Source of the DNA: a bacterium
GTDB lineage: Bacteria > Krumholzibacteriota > Krumholzibacteriia > LZORAL124-64-63
Assembly (NCBI GenBank): GCA_020049465.1
Contig: JAIFKS010000027.1
Location: forward strand, 1 to 60,826
DNA length: 60,826 bases
Direction: 5' to 3'
The position numbers and the translations under genes were made by a program. The notes beneath the pieces are model-generated. The model was given only the letters and a program-made list of their open reading frames with translations, ran no database searches and was not told where the DNA came from. The stretch's first letter is position 1; every line of letters starts with the position of its first letter. Positions 17,502 through 26,772 of the stretch are shown in pieces.

Positions 17502-17702
17502 ATGAGCGAACGGAAGGCATTCCCGCTGCGGCTCAGCCCGGAACTCTACGAGGAGATCCGGCGCTGGGCCGAAGCGGACCTGCGCAGCGTCAACGGGCAG
17601 ATCGAATTCCTGCTGCGGCAGGCGGCGGCCCGGCGGCGTGGGACCAGCGGCCACGGCGGCGCCGATGAGGGCGGCGGTCCCGGGGAAACGCCGGGCATCT
17701 GA
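17502..17702 (+). CDS. Small ribbon-helix-helix (Arc/MetJ-type) DNA-binding protein
   Basis: 66 residues. Residues 4-42 ([20 protein letters not shown]... [12 protein letters not shown]) match an RHH domain: one beta-strand that pairs in a dimer, then two helices. The C-terminal 20 residues are Gly-rich and disordered. Start ATG lies one base after the SPFH stop with no ribosome site of its own, so translation is presumably coupled. It may repress the operon through the palindromic site upstream. Confidence 0.82.
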   Translation: MSERKAFPLRLSPELYEEIRRWAEADLRSVNGQIEFLLRQAAARRRGTSGHGGADEGGGPGETPGI

Positions 17703-17771
17703 CTCTCCGGTTGCACCAACCCATGCCGCAGCGTTGCCGCCGGGCCGTTGCGCCGGCGCAAGTCGAGATGC

Positions 17772-18469
17772 CTATTTGTCGTTCGCGACCTTGCCTGTCG
17801 GGACTTCCTCCACCGTGTCGGCGATGAAGATCAATTCGACCGGATTCGTGTCCTCGTTCCAGCCGGCGGTCAGACGATCGCGCAACGGCTCCAGCCGCGC
17901 CGCGGCTTCGGTCGACACCCCGCCCTGCCACTGCACGCGGAGTCCCTCGAAGCGATCGTCGTTCGCCTTCGCGGCGGCGCCGCCCGAAGGCAGGCCTGTC
18001 TGCCGTCCGGCCGACGGATCGTGGCCAAGCCAGCCGTAGTAGACCAGCCCGTACAGCCAGACGTACTCGCCGGGCCCCATCGCCGCCGCCGCAAGCGCCT
18101 CGTTGCGCGATTGCCAGAACCCGGCCATCACCTGAGCCAGGTCCTGGGCGCCGCCGGCGCGCCCCCACCAGCCTCCCTGATCGGCGGCAAAGGCGCGGTC
18201 CTCGGAAGCCAGCCGGGTGCGCCACTCCCCGGTCGCCTCACGCACGCCGGCGAAAGCCTCCAGTCTGTCCGGCGCCGGCAGGTCGTCCGGTGGGGCCACG
18301 AACGCCGATAGCGGAGCCGTTGCCGCCACAAGCGTCTGTTCGCTCTGCTTCACCTTTTTGTACTCGGACGAAATCCGCGCCGAATACCAGGTCAACGCCC
18401 CGGCCACGGCCACGGCCGCGACCACCAGAACGCCGCAGCCCAGGCCTGCGATCTTCCGTCCGCTCCACT

Positions 18470-18473
<4 letters not shown>
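17772..18473 (-). CDS. Membrane-anchored protein, unknown function
   Basis: 233 residues. A single N-terminal transmembrane or uncleaved signal segment (about 7-30) is followed by a soluble, mostly helical periplasmic domain with conserved-looking WWGRAGGAQDLAQVMAGFWQSRNEAL and EYVWLYGLVYYGWLG. No family recognised. Its ATG overlaps the stop of the sigma-54 activator as ATGA (18473-18470), indicating tight co-translation. It is therefore a candidate partner or output of that regulator. Confidence 0.75.
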
Positions 18474-19861
<1,388 letters not shown>

Positions 19862-19876
19862 GTCCACCCCCGTGAC

Positions 19877-19908
19877 TGCAACAATATTGTTGCATCAACA
19901 TCGTTGCA
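19877..19908. promoter_or_regulatory. Tandem palindromic activator sites (UAS)
   Basis: A perfect 18-bp palindrome TGCAACAATATTGTTGCA (19877-19894) is followed, 14 bases on, by a degenerate copy TGCATCAACATCGTTGCA (19891-19908), and by a further GTTGC/GCAAC pair (19903-19914). Dyads of this form are typical upstream activating sequences for Fis-type sigma-54 activators. They lie just upstream of the activator gene and about 130 bases before the candidate sigma-54 promoter of thioredoxin, a normal enhancer distance. Confidence 0.75.
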
Positions 19909-20035
19909 CGCAACAACAACGTCAAGCCGAAAGGGCGTCCGCAAGAAGGCCCGCGGCCAGCCGGCATCACTTTAACGTTATAATACATTATAAGTTACAA
20001 AGATAAAACCGATTCTGGCAACATCAGCGCCAAAA

Positions 20036-20051
20036 CGGCACGAGCCGTGCG
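20036..20051 (+). promoter_or_regulatory. Candidate sigma-54 promoter for thioredoxin
   Basis: CGGCACGAGCCGTGCG has the invariant GG (20037-20038) and GC (20049-20050) at exact -24/-12 spacing and the full GGCACG consensus half. Only one base of TTGC is changed, to GTGC. Transcription would begin near 20062, leaving a leader of about 70 bases before the thioredoxin ATG. Confidence 0.62.
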
Positions 20052-20131
20052 TATGGGAAACCGTGGATGTTGCAGAACGACCCCCCTCCGGGCAGCCTCG
20101 CGGCTCCCGGTTCACGGAAAGGAACCACGAC

Positions 20132-20455
20132 ATGGCCAACGTGATGGAATTCAACCTGGCGAACTTCGAGACCGAGGTCAATGGCAGCGACATGCCGGTG
20201 CTGGTGGACTTCTGGGCCCCGTGGTGCGGACCCTGCAAGATGCTGGGCCCCACGATCGAACAGCTGGCCAGCGAGTACGCGGGCAAGGCCAAGGTCGGCA
20301 AGATCAACGTCGACGACAACCAGGACCTGGCCGCGCGCTTCGGCATCCGCGGCATCCCCACGGTGATGCTGTTCAAGGGCGGCAAGTCCATCGGCAGCTT
20401 CGTGGGCCTGAAGTCCAAGGAAGAACTGGCCAAGGCCCTGGACGGCGCGCTGTAG
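20132..20455 (+). CDS. trxA: Thioredoxin
   Basis: 107 residues, normal thioredoxin length. Active site W31-C32-G33-P34-C35 in VDFWAPWCGPCKM, with cis-proline segment GIPTVMLFKGG. It is a cytoplasmic protein disulfide reductase. ATG 20132 has an AAGGAA ribosome site about 10 bases upstream. Control by sigma-54 would be unusual for a thioredoxin. The candidate promoter and tandem activator sites upstream, shared with a divergent PAS-type activator, suggest stress- or redox-induced expression. A strong terminator follows. Confidence 0.96.
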   Translation: MANVMEFNLANFETEVNGSDMPVLVDFWAPWCGPCKMLGPTIEQLASEYAGKAKVGKINVDDNQDLAARFGIRGIPTVMLFKGGKSIGSFVGLKSKEELAKALDGAL

Positions 20456-20485
20456 TCTCCGACACGGCGCCCACCCGTCTTGCCA

Positions 20486-20519
20486 CGCCGCCCCCGCTCG
20501 CCCGGGGGCGGCGTTTTTT
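20486..20519 (+). terminator. Rho-independent terminator of thioredoxin
   Basis: Perfect 11-bp stem CGCCGCCCCCG/CGGGGGCGGCG (20486-20496 with 20503-20513, 6-base loop) followed by six T. It lies 30 bases after the trxA stop, so thioredoxin is monocistronic. Confidence 0.95.
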
Positions 20520-20630
20520 CGCGGCCCGCGATCGGACGCCGGCAGCGGGCCCGGCTTGCCGTCGGCCGCCGGGGACGCGACATTGGAGAGCAGCGGGAAC
20601 GGCGCGTTTCATCCGGCATCGAGGTGGTCC

Positions 20631-21572
20631 ATGGCCGACATCATCGGCGGCGTCAAGCGCCTGTTCGGCGGCGGTGGCGACCGCCCGAACAACATCTTCT
20701 TCATCGTCTTCGACAGCTGCCGGTGGGACGCGTACCAGGCCGCGCGCACGCCGAACCTGGACCGCCTGGGCCAGGCCGAACGCCGCTACAGCTACGCCAG
20801 CTGGACCAGCCCTTCGCACTTCACGTTCCTGATGGGCATGATCCCGCACCTGAGCCCCCGCGGCGTGTTCGCCTCGAACGTGTACCGCGACGAATTCGCG
20901 CTGTGGTCGAAGCGCCTGAACATCAAGGATGTCGAGTTCGGCAAATTCGTGCCCCAGCTTTCGCTGCCGCACTTCCTGAAGACGCAGGGCTACCGCACCG
21001 AAGGCGTGGTCAGCCTGCCCGTGCTGAACCCGATGACGTCGCTGAGCCAGCACTTCGACCGTTACGAACTGGCGCCCAGCCACAACGACCTGGCGATCAT
21101 CCTCGATGGCGGCACGGTCGCGCGCGAAGGAAAGGTGCCGCTGTCGATCGGACGCATCGAGGCGAAGACCGACCAGCCGACGTTCTGGTTCCTGAACACC
21201 GGCGAGACGCACTACCCGTATCTGCTGCCGGGCGAGACGGCCGACGACCTGCCGCACATCAGCGGCGTGCACGGCGTCTTCAAGAACCTGGACGATTTCC
21301 TGAAGAATCCGGCCCAGTTCATGGACAGTGACAAACAGGATGAATTCTTCACGCCCCACCAGTTCCGCGTGTTCTACGACAAGCAGGTCGCCTGCGTCGA
21401 GCACCTGGACGGCGTGGTGGGCCGGCTGATGGACCGCTGCCCGGAGAACACCTACTTCATGGTGATGTCCGACCACGGCGAACTGTTCGGCGAGGACGGC
21501 TACTTCGGCCACGGCCCGATCTGCCACGAGAAGGTGTTCGAGGTCTTCTATCTGGAAGGGAAACTGCCGTGA
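20631..21572 (+). CDS. Alkaline-phosphatase/sulfatase superfamily protein
   Basis: 313 residues, no signal peptide. Metal-site motifs of the superfamily are present: FIVFDSCRWDAY near the N-terminus, TSPSHFTFLMG where sulfatases carry their nucleophile (Ser/Thr here, not Cys), and MSDHGELFGEDGYFGHG near the end. The absence of Cys in the nucleophile position argues against a classical formylglycine sulfatase and for a phosphate- or phosphonate-acting or transferase-like enzyme. It is shorter than typical sulfatases. The next gene overlaps its stop by four bases (GTGA), so they are coupled. Confidence 0.78.
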   Translation: MADIIGGVKRLFGGGGDRPNNIFFIVFDSCRWDAYQAARTPNLDRLGQAERRYSYASWTSPSHFTFLMGMIPHLSPRGVFASNVYRDEFALWSKRLNIKDVEFGKFVPQLSLPHFLKTQGYRTEGVVSLPVLNPMTSLSQHFDRYELAPSHNDLAIILDGGTVAREGKVPLSIGRIEAKTDQPTFWFLNTGETHYPYLLPGETADDLPHISGVHGVFKNLDDFLKNPAQFMDSDKQDEFFTPHQFRVFYDKQVACVEHLDGVVGRLMDRCPENTYFMVMSDHGELFGEDGYFGHGPICHEKVFEVFYLEGKLP

Positions 21573-22051
21573 GCAGGAACGTGGTCGATTCGCGCCTGAT
21601 GCAGGCGGCCATCACCGAAGGGGCCGCCGGATTGGCTGCCGGCGACGGAGGACCGTTCGGAGCGGTGATCGTGCGGGAAGGCCGCGTCGTCGCGCGCGGG
21701 CACAACCAGGTGATCGGTCTGAACGACCCCACGGCCCACGCCGAAGTCCAGGCCATCCGCGCGGCCTGCCGCGCCCTGAACACGTTCGACCTGTCCGGTT
21801 GCGAGATCTACGCCACCTGCGAACCGTGCCCGATGTGCTTCGCGGCCATCCACTGGGCGCGGCTCGACCGCGTGCACTTCGGCGCCTCGCGCCAGGACGC
21901 GGCCGCAGCCGGCTTCGACGACGAGGCCATCTACGAAGTGCTGGCCGGCCGCCGCGAACCCTCGTTCAAGGTGTTGCCCGGAGTCGATGCCGAGGCCTGC
22001 CGGCACCTGATGCGGCAGTGGCACACCAGGGACGATCGCATCCCCTACTAG
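21569..22051 (+). CDS. Nucleoside/guanine deaminase-family protein
   Basis: 160 residues. Zinc-dependent cytidine deaminase fold with H57-A-E59 and P86-C87-x2-C90 (CEPCPMC). FGAVIVREGRVVARGHNQV and the C-terminal WHTRDDRIPY resemble guanine deaminases of the GuaD type, which convert guanine to xanthine, and tRNA-specific TadA enzymes are related. GTG start overlaps the upstream stop as GTGA. Purine salvage is likely, exact substrate inferred. Confidence 0.85.
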   Translation: MSRNVVDSRLMQAAITEGAAGLAAGDGGPFGAVIVREGRVVARGHNQVIGLNDPTAHAEVQAIRAACRALNTFDLSGCEIYATCEPCPMCFAAIHWARLDRVHFGASRQDAAAAGFDDEAIYEVLAGRREPSFKVLPGVDAEACRHLMRQWHTRDDRIPY

Positions 22052-22074
22052 CCGGCACCGCCGGAAGGAACGCC

Positions 22075-23034
22075 GTGGGTTCCCACGACCACCATCACGA
22101 ACACCGCCACCACGAACACGGACACGCGCACGGGCACAGCCACGGCGTGGCCGCCGTCGCCGGCCGCGCCTTCGTCATCGGCATCGTGCTCAACAGCGCC
22201 TTCGTGGCCGTCGAGGCCGGCGCGGGCCTGATGACCGGCTCCCTGGCGCTGCTGGCCGACGCCGGACACAACCTGAGCGACGTGCTGGGTCTGCTGCTGG
22301 CCTGGGGCGCCAGCCACCTCTCGAAGCGCGCGCCGTCGCGGCGACGCACCTACGGTTGGCGGCGCTCGACGATCATGGCGGCTCTGTTGAACGCGGTGCT
22401 GCTGCTGGTGGCGGTCGGCGGCATCGCCTGGGAGGCGATCCGCCGCGCGCAGGAACCGATCGCGGTGCCGGGCGGCCCCATCATGATCGTGGCGGGCATC
22501 GGTTTCCTGATCAACGGCGCCACCGCGCTGCTCTTCCTGTCGAGCCGCCGCCATGACCTGAACGCGCGCGGGGCGTTCCTGCACATGGCCGCCGACGCGG
22601 CGGTGTCTCTCGGCGTGGTCGCCTCCGGCGCCGCCATCCTGGCCACCGGCTGGGCATGGCTGGACCCGGCCGTCAGCCTGGTCATCGCCGTGGTCATCCT
22701 GGCGGGAACCTGGGGACTGCTGCGCGAGGCCACCGACCTGGCCATGGACGCGGTGCCCGCCGGCATCGACCCCGAAGCGGTGGCGGCCTGCCTGGGCTCG
22801 CTGCCGGGCGTGGTCGCGGTGCACGACCTGCACGTGTGGGGCATGAGCACCACGCAGTCGGCCCTGACCGCCCACCTGGTCAAGCCCGGCAAGGATGATG
22901 ACGACGCGCTCATCGTCCGCGCTACGCAGGAATTGCGGGACCGCTTCGGCATCGACCACGTGACGCTGCAGTGGGAACGCACCGACGGCGACTGCCCGGG
23001 CGCGTCCTGCGGCCCCTCGGACCGGCAACTCTAG
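22075..23034 (+). CDS. Cation diffusion facilitator, zinc-type (CzcD/ZitB-like)
   Basis: 319 residues. The N-terminus has 12 His in the first 23 residues, a metal-collecting tail, followed by six transmembrane helices and a cytoplasmic C-terminal domain (VVAVHDLHVWGMSTTQ). The transport site residues are in LALLADAGHNLSDVLG and HMAADAAVSLG, i.e. HxxxD in TM2 and TM5, typical for Zn/Cd exporters. It is proton-driven and acts at the inner membrane. GTG 22075 follows GGAAGGAAC. Its stop codon overlaps the convergent cydB stop in a shared CTAG (23031-23034). Confidence 0.9.
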   Translation: MGSHDHHHEHRHHEHGHAHGHSHGVAAVAGRAFVIGIVLNSAFVAVEAGAGLMTGSLALLADAGHNLSDVLGLLLAWGASHLSKRAPSRRRTYGWRRSTIMAALLNAVLLLVAVGGIAWEAIRRAQEPIAVPGGPIMIVAGIGFLINGATALLFLSSRRHDLNARGAFLHMAADAAVSLGVVASGAAILATGWAWLDPAVSLVIAVVILAGTWGLLREATDLAMDAVPAGIDPEAVAACLGSLPGVVAVHDLHVWGMSTTQSALTAHLVKPGKDDDDALIVRATQELRDRFGIDHVTLQWERTDGDCPGASCGPSDRQL

Positions 23035-24056
23035 TACGACATCGCGTCCAGTTTCACCTTGCCGCGGAACACGCGGTAGATGTGGAACGTGTAGCCCACC
23101 ACCAGCGGCATCCCGATCAGCGCCAGGATCATCATGGTCCGCAGGGTCAGCGGCGAGCTGCTGGCGTTGAAGCAGGTCAGGCTGGTGCCCGACGGCCCGT
23201 TGCCGTGGACCAGGTCCGGGAACATGCCCAGCCCCAGAATCAGCAGAAGCAGCAGAATGGCCGCCGACGAGGACAGGAACGCCGCCAGTTCGCGGCCCCG
23301 GTGCATCTCGCGCGGGATATTGGCGATCGCCAGCAGGCTGGCCAAAGGAGCCAGGAACAGCCAGGGGTGCGCCCGGAACGGCTCGGCCAGCCGGGGCAGG
23401 TACAGCAGCGTGGCCATCGTCTGCAGCACGTACATCAGCACGAAGGCGATGATCGTCGGACGGACCCAGCCGCGCACCCGCGCGTTCAGTTCGCCGTCCG
23501 TCTTCATCACCAGGAAGATGGCCCCGTGCATCATGAACAGCGCGACCACCGTGAACCCCGTCAGCAGCGCATACGGATGCAGCTGGTGCAGCAGGTTGCC
23601 GCGGTAGCTGAAGTCCGCCGCCACGGGCACGCCCCAGGCCAGGTTGCCCATGGCCACGCCGATGATGAACGAGCCCAGCACACTGGAGCCGCTGAAGGCG
23701 ACGTCCCAGGCGGTCCGCCAGCGCGGACCCGGACGCAGGCTGCGTACGTGGATGGACACGCCCCTGAAGATGAGCATGAACAGCAGCAGGATGAAGGCGG
23801 TGTAGAAGCCGCTGAAGACCGTCGCGTACACGTCGGGGAACGCCGCGAACAGCGCGCCGCCGCCGGTGACCAGCCACACCTGGTTGCCGTCCCAGAATGG
23901 GCCGATGGCGTTCAGGAACACGCGACGTTCCGTGTCCCGTCGCGCCAGCAGATGCAGGGCGCCGACGCCCAGATCGAAGCCGTCGAGCACGGCGTAGCCC
24001 GCCAGCAGCGCGCCGACCAGCGCGTACCAGGCCACGTTGAGGAAGGGGCCGTCCAT
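23031..24056 (-). CDS. cydB: Cytochrome bd ubiquinol oxidase subunit II
   Basis: 341 residues with about eight transmembrane helices. The start segment YALVGALLAGYAVLDGFDLGVG and AIGPFWDGNQVWLVTGGGALFAAFP are diagnostic of CydB. It pairs with CydA in a high-affinity terminal oxidase that reduces O2 with quinol. ATG 24056 shares one base with the cydA stop (TGATG) and sits seven bases after GGGGAGG, favouring it over the GTG at 24059. The downstream stop shares a CTAG with the convergent CDF gene. Confidence 0.94.
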   Translation of the reverse strand: MDGPFLNVAWYALVGALLAGYAVLDGFDLGVGALHLLARRDTERRVFLNAIGPFWDGNQVWLVTGGGALFAAFPDVYATVFSGFYTAFILLLFMLIFRGVSIHVRSLRPGPRWRTAWDVAFSGSSVLGSFIIGVAMGNLAWGVPVAADFSYRGNLLHQLHPYALLTGFTVVALFMMHGAIFLVMKTDGELNARVRGWVRPTIIAFVLMYVLQTMATLLYLPRLAEPFRAHPWLFLAPLASLLAIANIPREMHRGRELAAFLSSSAAILLLLLILGLGMFPDLVHGNGPSGTSLTCFNASSSPLTLRTMMILALIGMPLVVGYTFHIYRVFRGKVKLDAMSY

Positions 24057-25411
24057 CACGCAACCTCCCCGTGGCCGGCGTCATCGTGCGGATCCGCCGC
24101 ATGCGGCCCCTGCTTGATCTTCTGGTCCAGCAGCACGAAGAACACGACGAACAGAGCCAGGTAGATGACGGTGAACAGGATCAGCGACAGCAGCACCTGG
24201 CCGGGAGCGACCGTGGGGCTGACCGCTTCAGCGGTCCGCATCAGGCCATAGACGATCCACGGCTGCCGGCCGATCTCGGCCGCGGCCCAGCCCAGCTGGT
24301 TGGCCATCTGCGGAAGCAGCACGGCGAACACCATCACCCACAGCAGCGTTCGCGAACGGTACAGCACGCCCCGCCAGGCCAGCAGCCCGCCGACCCACGA
24401 CAGCGCGATCAACGTCATGCCGATGGCCACCATCAGGTGGTAGAGCTGGAAAGTGGCCTGCACCGGCGGACGATCGCCGACCGGGATGTCGTTCAGCCCC
24501 TTGACGACCGTGTCGCGGCTGCCGCCGATCAGCACGCTGAGCAGACCCGGCACGCGGATGCCGTGCACGGTGCGGTTCTTCTCGTCCACCCAGCCCAGAA
24601 TGGTCAGGTCGGCATTGGCTCCCGTCTCGTAGATGCCCTCGAACGCCGCCAGCTTGGCCGGCTGGTGCTCGGCCACCGTCACCGCGCTGCCGTGGCCCGA
24701 CGCGAGTTGTCCCAGCGAAGCGACCATGCCGATGGCCAGCCCCACGCCGATCGAGGTCCGCGCCACGAAATGGTGCCGGTCGCGCAGCAGGTACCAGGCG
24801 CCGACCGACACGACGAAGAACGCCCCGGCCTGCCAGCAGCCCATGATCGTGTGGGCCAGCCGGTCCAGCGACGACGGGTTCATGACCATGCCCCAGAAGC
24901 TGGTGATCTCGGCCCGCGTGCCCTGGGCGGTCTCGACGAGTCGGTAGGCGGTCGGCGTCTGCATCCAGCTGTTGGCCACGACGATCCACACGGCGCTGAA
25001 GTGCGCGCCCAGGCAGACCATGACCGTGGCGAAGAAGTGCATGCGCGGGCCGACGCGGTCCCAGCCGAACAGAAGGACGGCCAGGAATCCGGACTCGAGG
25101 AAGAACGCGAAGATCCCCTCGGCCGCGAGCGGGCCGCCGAAGATGTCGCCCACGAAGCGCGAGTAGCGGGCCCAGTTGGTGCCGAACTCGAACTCCATGA
25201 CGATGCCGGTGCCCACGCCGAACGCGAAGATCAGCCCGAAGATGCGCACCCAGAACTGCGACAGCTCGCGGTAGCGCGGCTGGCGCGTCTTCAGGTACAT
25301 CGCCTCCATCACCACCAGGGCGACGCCCAGGCCGATGCTGAGCGGCGGGTACAGGTAGTGGAAGCCGATCGTGATGGCGAACTGCAGGCGGGACAGCAGG
25401 ACCAGATCCAT
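24056..25411 (-). CDS. cydA: Cytochrome bd ubiquinol oxidase subunit I
   Basis: 451 residues with about nine transmembrane helices. Heme ligands are visible: H18 (GFHYLYPPL) for the high-spin heme and H187 ([11 protein letters not shown]) for heme b558, with E99 in [12 protein letters not shown] on the proton path. The [12 protein letters not shown] segment is strongly conserved. The quinol-binding loop is short rather than of the long E. coli type. The oxidase allows respiration at low O2. Ribosome site GAGGTG precedes ATG 25411. The promoter must lie in the 220-base divergent region shared with the Fe-S operon. Confidence 0.95.
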   Translation of the reverse strand: MDLVLLSRLQFAITIGFHYLYPPLSIGLGVALVVMEAMYLKTRQPRYRELSQFWVRIFGLIFAFGVGTGIVMEFEFGTNWARYSRFVGDIFGGPLAAEGIFAFFLESGFLAVLLFGWDRVGPRMHFFATVMVCLGAHFSAVWIVVANSWMQTPTAYRLVETAQGTRAEITSFWGMVMNPSSLDRLAHTIMGCWQAGAFFVVSVGAWYLLRDRHHFVARTSIGVGLAIGMVASLGQLASGHGSAVTVAEHQPAKLAAFEGIYETGANADLTILGWVDEKNRTVHGIRVPGLLSVLIGGSRDTVVKGLNDIPVGDRPPVQATFQLYHLMVAIGMTLIALSWVGGLLAWRGVLYRSRTLLWVMVFAVLLPQMANQLGWAAAEIGRQPWIVYGLMRTAEAVSPTVAPGQVLLSLILFTVIYLALFVVFFVLLDQKIKQGPHAADPHDDAGHGEVA

Positions 25412-25504
25412 GGAGGCACCTCGGGCAGACGGGCTGCGCAGAGTGGCGGCAGCGCCGCCGGCCGATTCGTAATGTCGCAGGTCACGCCCCGGGAGGCAAC
25501 ATAC

Positions 25505-25533
25505 TTGACAAAAATGGTAATCATTCCTATATC
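25505..25533 (+). promoter_or_regulatory. Sigma-70 promoter with overlapping Fur-like box
   Basis: TTGACA (25505-25510), a 17-base spacer and TATATC (25528-25533) form a good sigma-70 promoter toward the Fe-S operon. The spacer contains AATGGTAATCATT (25513-25525), which matches 12 of 13 central bases of the classic Fur box GATAATGATAATCATTATC. A second TAATCAT lies at 25540-25546. Binding of Fur (or Zur) here would block RNA polymerase, so iron repression is predicted but not proven. Confidence 0.65.
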
Positions 25534-25631
25534 AGTGCGTAATCATAGGATATGAAGCCGGAGGCCGTCCGCGGCCCCGCCCGACAATACCGGCAACGCG
25601 ACCGGCGACCCGTGCAAGGAGAGGTTGGAAC

Positions 25632-26048
25632 ATGCCTTACCCCGAACAGCTCGTGGCCCCCATGCGGGCCGAACTGACCAGCGCCGGCGTGCAGGAATTG
25701 CGCACGCCCGCGGAAGTCGACGACTGGTTCGCGCAGTCGCAGGGCACGTCCCTGCTGCTGGTCAACTCGGTCTGCGGTTGCGCCGCCGGCAGCGCCCGCC
25801 CCGCGGTCAAGCTGGCGATGCAGCACGGCAAGCGGCCCGCCCGCGTGGCCACCGTGTTCGCCGGCCAGGACCTCGAGGCCACCGCGCGCGCGCGGCAGCT
25901 GATCGGCGACGTGCCGCCGAGCAGCCCCTCGATCGCGATGCTGAAGGACGGCGAACTCGTGCACTTCGTGCCGCGCCACCTGATCGAAGGCCAGTCGGCC
26001 GAGGTCGTGGCCAGCGAGTTGACCGACGCCTTCGCCCAGCATTGCTGA
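25632..26048 (+). CDS. Bacilliredoxin, BrxA/BrxB (YphP/YqiW) family
   Basis: 138 residues. It matches the family from MPYPEQLVAPMRAEL onward, with the active site C48-G49-C50 in LLLVNSVCGCAAG and a thioredoxin-like fold. In Firmicutes bacilliredoxins remove bacillithiol from oxidised proteins. Whether this organism makes bacillithiol is not visible here, and a general thiol/Fe-S role is possible. ATG follows GGAGAGG. First gene behind the Fur-like promoter, 19 bases before the IscA fusion. Confidence 0.9.
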   Translation: MPYPEQLVAPMRAELTSAGVQELRTPAEVDDWFAQSQGTSLLLVNSVCGCAAGSARPAVKLAMQHGKRPARVATVFAGQDLEATARARQLIGDVPPSSPSIAMLKDGELVHFVPRHLIEGQSAEVVASELTDAFAQHC

Positions 26049-26067
26049 ACGTCTGAAAGGACGCACC

Positions 26068-26772
26068 ATGGGAACATTCCACAACGACAAGGGCGAACTG
26101 CACGGCATCACCGTCTACGCGCAGTCGGGCAACACGGTCTATGTGGGCCGCTGCGACGTGCTGGATGACGAGCGGCTCGTGCTGCACGACGCCGATGTCC
26201 ACGTCGAGGGACCGAACGGCCTCGGGGAAGACGAGCGCACCAACGAACAGTATCTGCAGCGGGCCGCGCGCTTCGGCGTCTGGAAGAAGCACGACCTGCT
26301 GGTGCTGCCCGCGGCCGAACTCGGCCCGGTGCGTCCGCTCGGCGATCTGGTGCGCGCCGCCGCGGCCAGGCCGGCGGAATCGACGGCGTCCGCACCGGCG
26401 GCTCCCGTGGCCGACCTTGCGCCCGCGGCCGCCGATGGCGCCGCGGACGATGTCGTCACCCTGACCCCCGGCGCCGCCGCCGAGGTGCGTCGCCTCCTGG
26501 CGGCCGAGCCCGAGCCGGGCCGCGGCCTGCGCCTGGGCGTGGCTGGCGGCGGCTGTTCCGGCCTGACCTACAAGGTCGAATTCGACCGCCGCCGTGACGG
26601 CGACGTGGTCGTGGCGCACGACGGGTTCGAGGTCTTCCTGGACCGCAAGAGCGCCATCTACCTGCGGGGCATCACTGTCGACCATCAGCCCGGGCTGACG
26701 GGCCGCGGCTTCCAGTTCCGCAACCCGAACGCCACCAACACCTGCGGCTGCGGCGAAAGCTTCGCGGTATGA
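26068..26772 (+). CDS. IscA/HesB-type Fe-S carrier fused to an N-terminal unknown domain
   Basis: 234 residues. Residues 130-234 form an A-type carrier with the three cluster ligands C163 (GGGCSGLTY), C226 and C228 (NTCGCGESF). Residues 1-95 form a separate domain with GITVYAQSGNTVYVGRCD and AARFGVWKKHDLLVLP that I do not assign to a named family. An Ala/Pro-rich linker (about 98-127) joins them. A-type carriers are normally about 105-120 residues, so this is a clear fusion. It probably delivers [Fe-S] clusters. The next gene overlaps it as ATGA. Confidence 0.87.
   Translation: MGTFHNDKGELHGITVYAQSGNTVYVGRCDVLDDERLVLHDADVHVEGPNGLGEDERTNEQYLQRAARFGVWKKHDLLVLPAAELGPVRPLGDLVRAAAARPAESTASAPAAPVADLAPAAADGAADDVVTLTPGAAAEVRRLLAAEPEPGRGLRLGVAGGGCSGLTYKVEFDRRRDGDVVVAHDGFEVFLDRKSAIYLRGITVDHQPGLTGRGFQFRNPNATNTCGCGESFAV

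Noticed and set aside
19979..19984. TATAAT read as a sigma-70 -10 for thioredoxin
   Set aside because: No -35-like hexamer lies at 16-18 bases upstream, and the sigma-54 element further on fits better.
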